A stretch of 64,000 bases of DNA, taken from positions 62,001-126,000 of the forward strand of contig JAHJQV010000027.1 of NCBI GenBank assembly GCA_018819105.1, written 5' to 3'. Below the pieces are notes generated by a model. It saw only the letters and a program-made list of their open reading frames with translations. It did no database searches and had not been told where the DNA came from. The stretch comes from Gammaproteobacteria bacterium (GTDB taxonomy: Bacteria; Pseudomonadota; Gammaproteobacteria; Xanthomonadales; Wenzhouxiangellaceae). The first letter of the stretch is position 1. Every line of letters begins with the position of its first letter. The position numbers were made by a program, and so were the translations under genes. Shown one piece after another: positions 8,942 to 18,731 of the stretch.

Positions 8942-9882
8942 TGAAGCCTTCCACTGAACCTGATTGTGTCGTGCTTGCAGAATCCACGACGATGGACTGC
9001 CTGACATCATGGGGCAATCACGGCATGGCCGGAACCCCTGCAGGCGAAAAACTGACCGTGCATTATAAACGCAAGGTCGGCCGTCCGCTGTGCGGTGATC
9101 GAATTGTGGTCAACAGTCAGACCGAACAGCCCTGGGTGGAAGAGATTCTGCCCCGCAGCAGCCGTTTTGCGCGCGCGGACAAGCGCGGCCGACCACAGTG
9201 GATTGCCGCCAATGCCGACCTGGTGGCGATCATCATTGCGGCCGAACCAGCACCTTCACATGATCTGATCGACCGTTATCTGATCGCCTGCGAACTGCTG
9301 CACATCAAGCCCTTGCTGGTGCTGCAGAAGATTGACCTGGACAGCGCCGGCGTGGTCGAACTCAGTGCTCGCATAGCGCCCTACCAGGCACTTGGCTACG
9401 CTGCAGTCCAGGTCAGTGCGCACAGCGGACATGGCCTGGAGCCCTTGCGCGCAATGCTGAAACAGCAACGCACGCTGTTCACCGGGCAATCCGGCGTCGG
9501 CAAATCTTCCCTAATCAGCGCATTGATCCCGGATCTGAATCTGCAGACCCGCGCCCTCTCTGTGGTCACCGGCAAGGGCACCCACACCACCTCGACCGCC
9601 TGCATGTACTACCTGCCCGGATCCACGGCGGCGGCGGATGCCGGCAGCGTCATCGACACCCCCGGGGTATGGGAATACTCGCTGTGGCAGATGTCACCAG
9701 CAGAGCTGGCGGCAGGATTCGTCGAGTTTCAGCCCTGGCTGGATCAATGCCGGTTCCGGGACTGCCAGCACATCGACACGCCTGGCTGTGCAGTGATCAA
9801 AGCCAGCGGTGACGGCATGATTGGTGACTCACGCTACAAAGCGTTTTTGCGCCTGGCGCATGAACAGGACCGTTATTCTTAA
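8941..9882 (+). CDS. rsgA: Ribosome small subunit-dependent GTPase A
   Basis: Circularly permuted GTPase for late 30S maturation. Motif order is permuted: G4 (LQKID) precedes G1 (GQSGVGKSS) and G3 (DTPG). An N-terminal OB-like domain comes before it and a C-terminal zinc knuckle (C-x4-C-x-H-x5-[15 protein letters not shown]) after it. No ATG starts it. A TTG at 8941 with GAGG seven bases upstream is the best start; a TTG at 8929 is also possible. At 8941 its start codon shares a base with the divergent orn start codon. Confidence 0.92.
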   Translation: MKPSTEPDCVVLAESTTMDCLTSWGNHGMAGTPAGEKLTVHYKRKVGRPLCGDRIVVNSQTEQPWVEEILPRSSRFARADKRGRPQWIAANADLVAIIIAAEPAPSHDLIDRYLIACELLHIKPLLVLQKIDLDSAGVVELSARIAPYQALGYAAVQVSAHSGHGLEPLRAMLKQQRTLFTGQSGVGKSSLISALIPDLNLQTRALSVVTGKGTHTTSTACMYYLPGSTAAADAGSVIDTPGVWEYSLWQMSPAELAAGFVEFQPWLDQCRFRDCQHIDTPGCAVIKASGDGMIGDSRYKAFLRLAHEQDRYS

Positions 9883-9895
9883 GACAGTCTTAGCA

Positions 9896-9927
9896 ACTTG
9901 ACAGCGTTTTCTACTATAGTTATCGTA
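9896..9927 (+). promoter_or_regulatory. Promoter of first Sel1-like paralog
   Basis: TTGACA and TATCGT separated by 17 bases. The 32-base block ACTTGA...TACTA...GTTATCGTA recurs with identical spacing before the downstream paralog (10851-10882). Confidence 0.55.
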
Positions 9928-10038
9928 TGACTTGTCCTATGTGTTCGTCATCGCTTTATCCTGGGTAGCAATCTGCTCGCACATTGTTTGCTTGGGAGCA
10001 TGCTTTTTTTCATCAACAGTCAGCCGAAGGAGTTGCTC

Positions 10039-10812
10039 ATGACGTTTCGTTCATTCCATTCAAGCATCCTCGTCATTATCACGATGATTGCGTTCCACAC
10101 CAGCGCACAGGAAGTCAACGAAGGCAGCAATGCTTTCAGCGGGGCTTTTGGTGGCGCCGCAGGCTTCGATACCAGTGCGCAGAATGCCGTGCACGCACTG
10201 GACAAGGCTCAGGAGCGTGCAGACGAGCACTACAAGGCCGAACGCTATGAGCGTGCCTACAACATGTACCGCACCCTCGCCGAATACGGCGACAAGTTTT
10301 CCCAGTATCGGGTGGCGTTTATGCATCAGCACGGCCGTGGTGTGGAAAAAGATCTGGATCAGACTTTTGCCTGGTCCTATGTGGCGGCAGAAGCGGGCGA
10401 CTCAGCCTTCGTCAAATACCATCGACAGATACGTGAACAATATGAAGGTGACGACTTGCAGCGAGTCAAACAGATGGCGGGTGAATATCTGGCTGACTAT
10501 GGAGTCTATGCTCAAGCCACCCGCGCACGCAGCCTGATATCCAAGGAAATGCGCAAATGCAGTGGATCCAGAACCGGCAACACCTGCAACAAAGTTGCAT
10601 CTTCAGGATGGAAATGCGGTCTTGCCAGCGGTGATGAAGTGCCTGCTCCCGATTGTCTCACCCTGGGCATGGTGGGCTTGCCTGGACTCGCCGGTTTGCA
10701 GCCTGCAGACATGCGCAACACACAGAAGAACCTCGCCCTGCTCCAGGATCAGTACAACCCCGGCCGCGTTGAGCTTGGCGAGCTGGAAACCATTGAGGAT
10801 GATCTGGACTGA
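10039..10812 (+). CDS. Secreted Sel1/TPR-like protein, paralog 1
   Basis: About 257 residues from the ATG at 10039, which has an AAGGAG site eight bases upstream. Signal peptide-like N terminus (MTFRSFHSSILVIITMIAF) ending near HTSAQ. Middle region has a Sel1-like helical repeat pair (AERYERAYNMYRTLAEYGD, then YRVAFMHQHGRGVEKDLDQ with the Sel1 GRGV-KD pattern). The C-terminal third has four cysteines (KCSGSRTGNTC, WKCGL, PDC), probably disulfides, and a conserved block DCLTLGMVGLPGLAGLQPADMR. Function unknown; no enzyme motif. It is followed by a close paralog. Confidence 0.7.
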   Translation: MTFRSFHSSILVIITMIAFHTSAQEVNEGSNAFSGAFGGAAGFDTSAQNAVHALDKAQERADEHYKAERYERAYNMYRTLAEYGDKFSQYRVAFMHQHGRGVEKDLDQTFAWSYVAAEAGDSAFVKYHRQIREQYEGDDLQRVKQMAGEYLADYGVYAQATRARSLISKEMRKCSGSRTGNTCNKVASSGWKCGLASGDEVPAPDCLTLGMVGLPGLAGLQPADMRNTQKNLALLQDQYNPGRVELGELETIEDDLD

Positions 10813-10850
10813 TGTTGGCTGATGACGTTATTGAATTGTCCCGGTGTTTG

Positions 10851-10882
10851 ACTTGAAGTTTATTCGTACTAATGTTATCGTA
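10851..10882 (+). promoter_or_regulatory. Promoter of second Sel1-like paralog
   Basis: TTGAAG and TATCGT separated by 17 bases, in a 32-base block collinear with the one at 9896-9927. The two genes therefore duplicated together with their promoter. Confidence 0.55.
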
Positions 10883-10914
10883 CAAATACCCATCAAGCAA
10901 TCGAGGCATAGACG

Positions 10915-11706
10915 ATGACGCAAAAACCGTTCAATTTCTTCACCATGTTGTTCGCATTGATCTTGCTCGGTTCAGCGCCCGGCGCATTCGCGCAGGGTGC
11001 TGAACCGGGCTCGATTCCAAGGTTTGACTTCGCCAAGTTCTACGGAGGCAGTGATGGCTTCGATCCCAGCACGCAGAATGCGGTTTTCGCACTGGAAAAA
11101 GCGCAGCAGCGGGCCGATGAGCACTACAAGGCCGAGCGCTATGAACGAGCCTATACAATGTACCGCAAGCTGGCAGAATTCGGCGACAAGTTCTCACAAT
11201 ACCGCGTGGCATTCATGCATCAGCATGGACGTGGTGTGGAGCAGGACCTGTATGAGAGTTTTGTCTGGTCATACCTTGCCGCTGAAACCGGTGACAGCAG
11301 TTTTGTCAACTATCATCGACAGATACGTCAGCAGTTTGAGGGCGATCAGCTCACACGAGCCAAACAACTGGCAGGCCAGCACCTGGAGAAATATGGCATG
11401 TATGCACAGGCAAGCCGCGCACGTGGCCTGATCGCAAAGGAAATGCGCAAATGCAGCGGTTCCCGCACCGGTAACAGCTGCAGCAAAGTCAACACCATTG
11501 GCTGGCAGTGCAGCCTGTACAGCGGCAATGACATTCCTGAACCCGATTGTCTCACGCTGGGCATGGTAGGTCTGCCCGGATTGGCTGGCTTGCAGCCGGC
11601 CGACATGCGCAAGGCACAGAAAAACCTGGCCCAGCTACAGGACCGCTACAATCCGGGACGTGTCGAGTTGGGTGAACTCGAAGTTGTGGATGAAGAACAG
11701 GACTGA
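10915..11706 (+). CDS. Secreted Sel1/TPR-like protein, paralog 2
   Basis: 263 residues, clearly homologous over its length to the preceding protein: same signal peptide layout, same Sel1 motif (FMHQHGRGVEQDLYESFVWSY), same four-cysteine C-terminal segment and the same DCLTLGMVGLPGLAGLQPADMR block. The N-terminal 45 residues after the signal are the most divergent part, and the protein ends in acidic residues (VVDEEQD). Independent promoter upstream and a strong terminator downstream. Function unknown. Confidence 0.7.
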   Translation: MTQKPFNFFTMLFALILLGSAPGAFAQGAEPGSIPRFDFAKFYGGSDGFDPSTQNAVFALEKAQQRADEHYKAERYERAYTMYRKLAEFGDKFSQYRVAFMHQHGRGVEQDLYESFVWSYLAAETGDSSFVNYHRQIRQQFEGDQLTRAKQLAGQHLEKYGMYAQASRARGLIAKEMRKCSGSRTGNSCSKVNTIGWQCSLYSGNDIPEPDCLTLGMVGLPGLAGLQPADMRKAQKNLAQLQDRYNPGRVELGELEVVDEEQD

Positions 11707-11766
11707 CCCGCGCCATTCATAGCAAACTCCTCTGCGCGCGAACGACTACCCGCACGCATCTTGACT

Positions 11767-11790
11767 GCCGGCCCATGGGCCGGCTTTTTT
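11767..11790 (+). terminator. Rho-independent terminator
   Basis: Perfect palindrome GCCGGCCCATGGGCCGGC (11767-11784) followed by six T. It ends the Sel1-like paralog transcript. Confidence 0.85.
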
Positions 11791-11962
11791 GTCTGTGCCT
11801 TGCCAGCCTCGCTGTGTTGAGCCAGCACTGTGTGCTGCAGCGTGGAGTTTCGCTGTCATTGAAACCACATCCATACGGTCAAGTATGTATGGCCATCAGT
11901 TGGCTTATAATGGGGCATCATCTGCACTCGCTGCAGCGCCCTGAATCACACCGGAGATCGTT

Positions 11963-14419
11963 ATGAACTGGCTGCTCGCCCTGCTCTTATTCGTCGGCAC
12001 GCTGACCATGATCTACCAGCGCCGCCCGTTGCTGGCGGTGACCGTGATGACAGCAGCCTTCACCGCGCTGTGCATCTGGCTTGACGCCGCACTGTTGCTG
12101 ATTGTGATCACTGCCATCAGCACCGTCATGCTGGCTGTGCTCAGCATCAAACCATTGCGCCGGCAGTTGCTCAGTGATCGCCTGTTCACCATCTTCCGAC
12201 AGCTGATGCCGGGCATCTCCGACACCGAGCGCCAGGCACTGGATGCCGGCACGGTGTGGTGGGATGCAGAGCTGTTCAGCGGTCGTCCCAACTGGAAAGT
12301 TCTGCTGGATGCGCCCAAGCCGCATCTGTCTGCGCGCGAACAGGCGTTTCTGGACGGCCCGGTGGAGCAGCTCTGCGCCATGCTGGACGAGTGGGAGGTG
12401 TCCGAGCAACGCAAGGATCTGCCTGTCGAAGCTTGGGAATTCATCAAGCGCGAGCGCTTCTTCAGCATGATCATCCCGGAGCAGTTCGGCGGACTGGGTT
12501 TTTCCGCCCAGGCCAACTCAGCGGTGGTGGTCAAACTGGCCAGTCACAATGTCACCGCAGCGGTCACGGTGATGGTGCCGAACTCGCTGGGTCCAGGTGA
12601 ACTGCTGATGGAATACGGCACCGAAGAACAGAAAAAGCATTATCTGCCGCGATTGGCTGACGGGCGCGAAATCCCCTGCTTCGGCCTGACCTCACCGGCC
12701 GCCGGTTCCGATGCGGCCTCCATGGTGGATACCGGCATCGTCTGCAAAGGTGAGTTCGAGGGCGAAGAGGTGCTGGGCCTGAAGCTGAACTGGAACAAGC
12801 GCTACATCACCCTGGCACCGGTGGCCACCCTGGTCGGACTGGCATTCAAGGCCTATGATCCCGATGGTCTGCTGGGTGACAAACAGGACCTGGGCATTAC
12901 CTGCGCGCTGATCCCGGTCGACACTCCGGGCGTGAGCAATGGCAATCGCCATCTGCCGGTGGGATCGGCATTCATGAATGGCCCCACCCGTGGCAAGGAC
13001 GTGTTCATCCCGATGAACTACATCATTGGCGGTCAGGAGCGCATTGGCCAGGGCTGGACCATGCTCATGCAGAGTCTGGCCGCCGGGCGCGCCATCTCCC
13101 TGCCCGGTCTGGGTGTGGCCGGGGCAAAGATGATGAGCCGCACCACCGGTGCCTATGCCCGCATCCGCCGCCAGTTCAACATCCCGATCGGCTATTTTGA
13201 AGGCATCGAGGAGCCGCTGGCGCGCATCGCCGGCAACACCTACCGCATGGATGCCGCACGCAAACTCACCACGGTGGCGCTGGACATGGGCGAAAAGCCC
13301 AGCGTGCTGTCGGCCCTGCTGAAATACCAGCTCACCGAAGGCAACCGTGTCTGCACCAACGATGCCATGGATGTGCACGCCGGCAAAGGCATCATCATGG
13401 GCCCGAACAACTATCTTTCGCACGCCTACATGGCGGTACCGATCGCGATCACGGTGGAAGGTGCCAACATCCTCACCCGTTGCATGATTGTGTTCGGCCA
13501 GGGGGTCATCCGCTGCCATCCCTGGCTGTTGCAGGAGATGGAATCAGCCACCATGACGGATCGCGCAGCGGCAGCGAAGCAGTTTGATCGCGCTTTGTTC
13601 GGCCACATCGGCTATACCCTCAGCAACATGGTGCGTTCGCTGTTTCTCGGCCTCAGCAATGGTGCGCTGTCACGCTCCCCGGTGGATGGCAAGCTGGCGC
13701 ATTATTATCGTCGCATCAATCACTTGAGTGCGGCTTTCTGCTTCATCAATGACATCGTGCTGCTGGTGTTCGGCGGCAAATTCAAGTTCAAGGAAAAAAT
13801 CTCCGGGCGGCTGGCCGACGTGCTCAGCCATCTGTACATGGCCAGTGCCGTGTTGAAGCATTTCGAGGATTCCGGCGCACCGGAAGATGACCTGCCGCTG
13901 GCGCGCTGGGCCCTGCGTGACAGCCTGTTCACCATTCAGGAACAACTGGTCGGGGTGACCCGTCATCTGCGCAATCCGCTGCTCATCTATGGTGCCCGTT
14001 TAATTGCCTTTCCGCGCGGACGCCAGTATGATCCACCGTCTGATTATCTTGGCAAGCGGGTGGCACGCATTCTGCTCACCGACACCGCATCGCGCGATCG
14101 GTTGCTGTCCGGCACCTATGAGTCGGGCAAGGATGATGCGGTCGGTTTGCTGAATCAGGCGTTCAAGGCAACGCTGGAAGTGGCGGATCTGGAAAAGCAG
14201 CTGCGAGCCAGGTTCAAGCAGGTGGTTTCACCGTACAATTGCGCATCACTGACGGCGCAGGGTATGGAAGAAGGCATTCTCACCGAGGCCCAGGCCGCGC
14301 GCATCTGTGAGGCGCAGGCATTGGCGCTGAAAGTGATCAACGTCAACGAGTTCGAGTGGCCGCCGGAACAGGGCGACTGCTTCGCTGCCGAACCGGTGCC
14401 GCTGGAGCAGACCCAGTGA
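11963..14419 (+). CDS. fadE: FadE-like membrane-anchored acyl-CoA dehydrogenase
   Basis: First step of fatty acid beta-oxidation, FAD-dependent formation of trans-2-enoyl-CoA. At 818 aa it matches FadE (about 814 aa) rather than the usual 380-aa enzymes: two or three N-terminal hydrophobic segments (residues 1-60), then the acyl-CoA dehydrogenase core (GLTSPAAGSDAASM is the FAD-binding loop; YSx-type region HAGKGIIMGPNNYLSHAYM), then the long C-terminal extension (DUF1974). Ribosome site GGAG seven bases before the ATG. First gene of a fadE-fadN-thiolase operon. Confidence 0.92.
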   Translation: MNWLLALLLFVGTLTMIYQRRPLLAVTVMTAAFTALCIWLDAALLLIVITAISTVMLAVLSIKPLRRQLLSDRLFTIFRQLMPGISDTERQALDAGTVWWDAELFSGRPNWKVLLDAPKPHLSAREQAFLDGPVEQLCAMLDEWEVSEQRKDLPVEAWEFIKRERFFSMIIPEQFGGLGFSAQANSAVVVKLASHNVTAAVTVMVPNSLGPGELLMEYGTEEQKKHYLPRLADGREIPCFGLTSPAAGSDAASMVDTGIVCKGEFEGEEVLGLKLNWNKRYITLAPVATLVGLAFKAYDPDGLLGDKQDLGITCALIPVDTPGVSNGNRHLPVGSAFMNGPTRGKDVFIPMNYIIGGQERIGQGWTMLMQSLAAGRAISLPGLGVAGAKMMSRTTGAYARIRRQFNIPIGYFEGIEEPLARIAGNTYRMDAARKLTTVALDMGEKPSVLSALLKYQLTEGNRVCTNDAMDVHAGKGIIMGPNNYLSHAYMAVPIAITVEGANILTRCMIVFGQGVIRCHPWLLQEMESATMTDRAAAAKQFDRALFGHIGYTLSNMVRSLFLGLSNGALSRSPVDGKLAHYYRRINHLSAAFCFINDIVLLVFGGKFKFKEKISGRLADVLSHLYMASAVLKHFEDSGAPEDDLPLARWALRDSLFTIQEQLVGVTRHLRNPLLIYGARLIAFPRGRQYDPPSDYLGKRVARILLTDTASRDRLLSGTYESGKDDAVGLLNQAFKATLEVADLEKQLRARFKQVVSPYNCASLTAQGMEEGILTEAQAARICEAQALALKVINVNEFEWPPEQGDCFAAEPVPLEQTQ

Positions 14420-14494
14420 GGCAGCGGCGGCGGCCGCTGGTGCCGCCAGACAATCGTGCAGCTCAGACAATAATTCGGTTCTAACAGGAATACT

Positions 14495-16858
14495 ATGCAA
14501 CATCACATACGCAAAGTCGCGGTGCTTGGCGCCGGCGTAATGGGTGCACAGATCGCAGCCCATATGGTCAATGCCGGCATCAACACACTGTTGTTCGAGC
14601 TGCCGGCAGACGGCGACAACAAAAATGCCAACGTGGATGCCGCCGTCGATCGACTGCGCAAGCTCAAACCAGCACCGCTGGGTGACAGCCGCACAGCAGG
14701 TCTGATCCAGCGCTGCAACTATGCCGAACATCTGGCACAGCTGAAAAGCTGTGACCTGATCATTGAGGCCATCGCCGAACGGCTGGACTGGAAAAAAGAC
14801 CTGTACGAAAAAATCGCGCCATTCATCCGCGACGGCAGCTACATCGCCAGCAACACCTCCGGCCTGAGCATGCGCAAGCTGGCCCAGGCCCTGCCGGAGG
14901 AACTGCGCGAGGAATTCTGTGGTGTGCATTTCTTCAATCCACCGCGTTACATGCACCTGGTAGAGCTGATTCCACACGCCGGCACCCGACCGGAAGTGCT
15001 GGATCATCTGGAAACCTTCCTCACCACGGTGATCGGCAAGGGCGTGGTGCGCACCAAGGACACGCCCAACTTTATCGGCAACCGGGTCGGCGTGTTTTCC
15101 ATGCTTGCCACCATGCACCACACGCAGTCGTTCGGGTTGCCGCTGGACGTGGTGGACGCCCTCACCGGCCCTGCGATAGGCCGACCCAAGAGTGCCACCT
15201 ACCGCACCGCCGATGTGGTCGGTCTGGACACCATGGCGCACGTCATCTCAACCATGCAGAACACGCTGGCCGACGATCCGTGGACCAGTTTTTATGCCGT
15301 GCCGTCGGTGTTGCAGAGCCTCATTGATCAGGGTGCGCTGGGACAGAAAAGCGGTGCCGGCTTCTATCGCAAACAGGGGCGCGCGATCCAGGTGCTGGAC
15401 GCCCGGACTGGGGCTTATGTGGACAGCAAAGTCGAGCTGTCAGATGAAATCAGCGAGATTCTGAAGGAACGCGATGCGGTCAAGCGCATGGCTGCGATCC
15501 ATGCCAGCGACTGTGTCGAAGCACGCTTTTTGTGGGCCATTTTCCGCGATCTGTTCCATTACTGCGCCGTTCATCTTGGTGACATTGCCGCGTCGGCGCG
15601 GGAAATCGACCAGGCCATGCGCTGGGGCTACGGCTGGCAGCATGGCCCGCTGGAAACCTGGCAGGCCAGTGGCTGGGCGCAGATCAGCAAATGGCTGCAA
15701 CAGGACATCAAGGCGGGCAAGACCATGGCCAGCGTTGCCCTGCCCGACTGGGTCAGCGATGGTAGCGATGGCGTGCACGGCAGTGACGGTTCTTATTCCG
15801 CCGCCGAAGACAAGGTGCTGCCGCGTTCCGCGCTGCCGGTGTATCGACGTCAGCTGCGGCCGCAGCGTCTGGTGGGTGAGTCGGTCAGCGAGCTGAACAC
15901 GGTGGAAAAAGGCCGTGACTGGGTACTGTGGAGCGCCAACGACGACATTCTCATCATCAGCTTTACCAGCAAGATGCACAGCATCACCACCGATGTCATC
16001 GCCGGTTTGCTGCGCGCCACCGAGTTGGCCGAGCAGCACTATCACGGCCTGGTGATCTGGCAGGAATCGGAACCGTTTTGTGTCGGTGCCGACCTCAAGG
16101 GTGCGCTGAACATGGCGGAAACCGGCGATGAGGAAGGCATGCAGACCATGCTGGCTGACTTCCAGCGTGCCGTCATGCGTCTGCGCTACTGTGCGGTACC
16201 CACGGTCGCCGCCGTGCGTGGCATGGCGCTGGGCGGTGGCTGCGAGGTTCTGCTGCATTGCACGCGCACGGTGGCCGCATTTGAAAGCTACATCGGTCTG
16301 GTCGAAGCCGGGGTTGGCCTGCTGCCGGGTGGTGGCGGTCTCAAGGAGATGGCCATTCGCAGTGTGGACAACACCGAGGCCGGCGATTCCTTCCCGCTGC
16401 TGCAGAAATATTTTCAGCAGATTGCCATGGGCAAGGTGGCCGGTTCGGCGCTGGAAGCGCGCGAATTCGGCTATCTGCGTCCGTATGACAAGATCGTCAT
16501 GCACGGCGACGAGGTGCTGCATGTGGCCATCCATCAGGCACAGTATCTGATCGAGGCCGGCTACCGCGCCCCGTTGTCCAACCAGCGCTGGCCGGTGGCC
16601 GGAGATGTCGGCATCGCGACGCTGAAAATGATGCTGGTGAACATGCGCGAAGGCAACTTCATTTCCGATCATGACCTGCTCATTGCCGAGCACATCGCCA
16701 CCGTCATGTGTGGTGGCGAGATTGATCGCGGCACGGAAGTGACTGAACAGTGGCTGCTCAATCTTGAGCGCAAGCATTTTCTGGAGTTGACCGCGACGGA
16801 AAACACCCGCGCGCGCATTGCCCATATGCTGAAAACCGGCAAACCGTTGCGCAATTGA
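14495..16858 (+). CDS. Bifunctional 3-hydroxyacyl-CoA dehydrogenase / enoyl-CoA hydratase (FadN-like)
   Basis: Beta-oxidation steps 2 and 3. The hydroxyacyl-CoA dehydrogenase part is N-terminal (VLGAGVMGAQIAAHMVNAG, NAD-binding; later FFNPPRYMHLVELI). The enoyl-CoA hydratase/crotonase part is C-terminal, near residues 490-680 (CVGADLKGAL, ALGGGCEVLLHC, EAGVGLLPGGGG). This order is opposite to FadB/FadJ and is that of FadN-type proteins, whose length (about 790 aa) also agrees. It lies between the fadE-like and thiolase genes on one strand with short gaps. Confidence 0.92.
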   Translation: MQHHIRKVAVLGAGVMGAQIAAHMVNAGINTLLFELPADGDNKNANVDAAVDRLRKLKPAPLGDSRTAGLIQRCNYAEHLAQLKSCDLIIEAIAERLDWKKDLYEKIAPFIRDGSYIASNTSGLSMRKLAQALPEELREEFCGVHFFNPPRYMHLVELIPHAGTRPEVLDHLETFLTTVIGKGVVRTKDTPNFIGNRVGVFSMLATMHHTQSFGLPLDVVDALTGPAIGRPKSATYRTADVVGLDTMAHVISTMQNTLADDPWTSFYAVPSVLQSLIDQGALGQKSGAGFYRKQGRAIQVLDARTGAYVDSKVELSDEISEILKERDAVKRMAAIHASDCVEARFLWAIFRDLFHYCAVHLGDIAASAREIDQAMRWGYGWQHGPLETWQASGWAQISKWLQQDIKAGKTMASVALPDWVSDGSDGVHGSDGSYSAAEDKVLPRSALPVYRRQLRPQRLVGESVSELNTVEKGRDWVLWSANDDILIISFTSKMHSITTDVIAGLLRATELAEQHYHGLVIWQESEPFCVGADLKGALNMAETGDEEGMQTMLADFQRAVMRLRYCAVPTVAAVRGMALGGGCEVLLHCTRTVAAFESYIGLVEAGVGLLPGGGGLKEMAIRSVDNTEAGDSFPLLQKYFQQIAMGKVAGSALEAREFGYLRPYDKIVMHGDEVLHVAIHQAQYLIEAGYRAPLSNQRWPVAGDVGIATLKMMLVNMREGNFISDHDLLIAEHIATVMCGGEIDRGTEVTEQWLLNLERKHFLELTATENTRARIAHMLKTGKPLRN

Positions 16859-16910
16859 TGCCGGCTGGCCGCAGCATGATCATCGCAACCCAATACTGAC
16901 AGGATCAACC

Positions 16911-18092
16911 ATGCAAGATTGTTACATCGCGTCTGCCGTTCGCACCCCAGTAGGTCGTGCGTTCAAGGGCATTTTCCGCACCACCCGACCGGACGATCTG
17001 CTCGCCCATGTCATCCGTGCCGCGATCAATGATGCGCACGGGCTGGATCCGGCAGCCATCGAAGACGCCATCATCGGCTGCGCCATGCCAGAGGCCGAAC
17101 AGGGTATGAACGTCGCCCGCATCGGGGTGCTGCTGGCTGGTCTGCCCGATTCGGTGCCCGGGGTGACGGTGAATCGGTTCTGCTCATCCGGCCTGCAGTC
17201 GATTGCCATGGCCGCGGACCGCATTCGCCTGGGCGAAGCCGACATCATGCTCGCCGGTGGCACCGAAACCATGACCATGGTGCCCATGATGGGCCACAAG
17301 GTGGCCATGAATCCGGCGGTGTTTTCTGACGACAACGTCGCCATTGCCTACGGCATGGGCATCACCGCTGAGAACGTCGCCAGTCGCTGGAAAATCAGCC
17401 GCGAGGAGCAGGATCAGTTTGCTCTGGAAAGCCATCAGAAAGCCACCGCCGCCATCGCCAAAGGCGAGTTCACCGAAATCCGGCCCATGCGCGTGCAATC
17501 GGCGCTGCCGGCCGCTGATGGCACCATCGCCATGCGCGAATTTGTCGCCGATACCGATGACGGCCCGCGCGCCGACACCTCGCTGGAAGCACTGGCGCGG
17601 CTGCGCACCGTGTTCAAGGCCGATGGCAGCGTCACCGCCGGCAACAGCTCGCAGATGAGTGACGGTGCCGGCGCCCTGATCCTGGCCAGCGAGCAGGGGC
17701 TCAAGGATCACAACCTGACCCCGATCGCGCGCTTTCACGGCTTTACTGTGGCCGGTGTCGCGCCGGAAATCATGGGCATCGGCCCAATCGCCGCCATTCC
17801 CAAGCTGTTGCAGCAGACCGGCATCAGCCTCGACGACATTGACTGGATCGAGCTCAATGAGGCGTTTGCAGCGCAGTCACTGGCGGTGATCCGTGAAGTC
17901 GGGCTGAACCCGCAGCGGGTCAACCCGCTCGGTGGTGCCATTGCGCTGGGGCATCCACTCGGCGCGACCGGCAGCATACTCGCCGCCAAGGCGATTCATG
18001 CATTGCGACGCAAGCAGCAGAAGTATGCCATGGTCACCATGTGCATCGGTACCGGCATGGGTGCCGCAGGTCTGTTTGAAGCGCTGTCCTGA
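16911..18092 (+). CDS. Acetyl-CoA acyltransferase (thiolase)
   Basis: Last step of beta-oxidation, thiolytic cleavage of 3-ketoacyl-CoA. Thiolase signatures: nucleophile Cys in NRFCSSGLQSIAMA, GGAIALGHPLGATGS with the active His, and CIGTGMGAAGLF with the second catalytic Cys. 393 aa, normal. Start has an AGGA site. Third gene of the operon; a FadA/FadI-type role is inferred from the neighbours. Confidence 0.94.
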   Translation: MQDCYIASAVRTPVGRAFKGIFRTTRPDDLLAHVIRAAINDAHGLDPAAIEDAIIGCAMPEAEQGMNVARIGVLLAGLPDSVPGVTVNRFCSSGLQSIAMAADRIRLGEADIMLAGGTETMTMVPMMGHKVAMNPAVFSDDNVAIAYGMGITAENVASRWKISREEQDQFALESHQKATAAIAKGEFTEIRPMRVQSALPAADGTIAMREFVADTDDGPRADTSLEALARLRTVFKADGSVTAGNSSQMSDGAGALILASEQGLKDHNLTPIARFHGFTVAGVAPEIMGIGPIAAIPKLLQQTGISLDDIDWIELNEAFAAQSLAVIREVGLNPQRVNPLGGAIALGHPLGATGSILAAKAIHALRRKQQKYAMVTMCIGTGMGAAGLFEALS

Positions 18093-18332
18093 ACAAGCCG
18101 AAACCATCCCAGACATTTTCTCGAAAGGTTTTGTAGATCTTTGATTAGAATACAATAATCGAGTAAAGAAGGCTTGGGGCTCTGGCGCAACCGGGTTGCC
18201 ACGGCGGCCGCTCGCTGGTGCCGCGGGCGGGCTCTTGTGGGCACCGGATCCGGGGCGAATTTCAGTGCAAATCCATGCCCATGACATGCGCTTGGGCTAT
18301 AATAGCGAATTGTCTTCAGCAAGCTGCAATCC
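18093..18332 (+). other. Intergenic region upstream of the cytochrome c pair
   Basis: No gene supported. It holds a TATAAT at 18296-18301, 31 bases before the first cytochrome start, and a GC-rich stretch around 18195-18235. A -35 box is not clear. Confidence 0.4.
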
Positions 18333-18731
18333 ATGAACTACAGACAACCCCATGCTTCCCTGCCGCGCTCAAGCACGCGGCCTCTTGTTGCAGGTCTTTT
18401 GGCCGGTCTGCTGGCCAGCATACCGATCACTGGCGCTCTGGCCCAGGACAGCAACGGATCGGCAGCGGCAGACATAGAAGCCGGCCAGCGCTATTTCTAT
18501 ACCTGTACCGGCTGTCACGGGATTCCCGGCTACAACAATGTCTATCCAACCTACAAAGTACCGATGATTGGCGGTCAGAACGAGCTTTACATCATCAACG
18601 CATTGAAAGCGTACAAAAACGGCACGCGTCAGCATGAAACCATGCAGGTGCAGGCTGAGAGCATGAGCGAACAGGACATCATCAATGTGGCCGCCTATCT
18701 GGCCAGCATGAACAGCAAGGAGTCATCATGA
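18333..18731 (+). CDS. Small secreted class I cytochrome c (first of pair)
   Basis: 132 aa. N-terminal Arg-containing signal sequence with cleavage near GALAQ, then one haem site CTGCH and a downstream Met region (PMIGGQ) that could supply the axial ligand, as in cytochrome c4/c5-type single domains. Likely a periplasmic electron carrier. Its stop overlaps the next cytochrome gene's start by four bases, so the pair is coupled. Redox partners are not evident from the neighbours. Confidence 0.88.
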   Translation: MNYRQPHASLPRSSTRPLVAGLLAGLLASIPITGALAQDSNGSAAADIEAGQRYFYTCTGCHGIPGYNNVYPTYKVPMIGGQNELYIINALKAYKNGTRQHETMQVQAESMSEQDIINVAAYLASMNSKESS

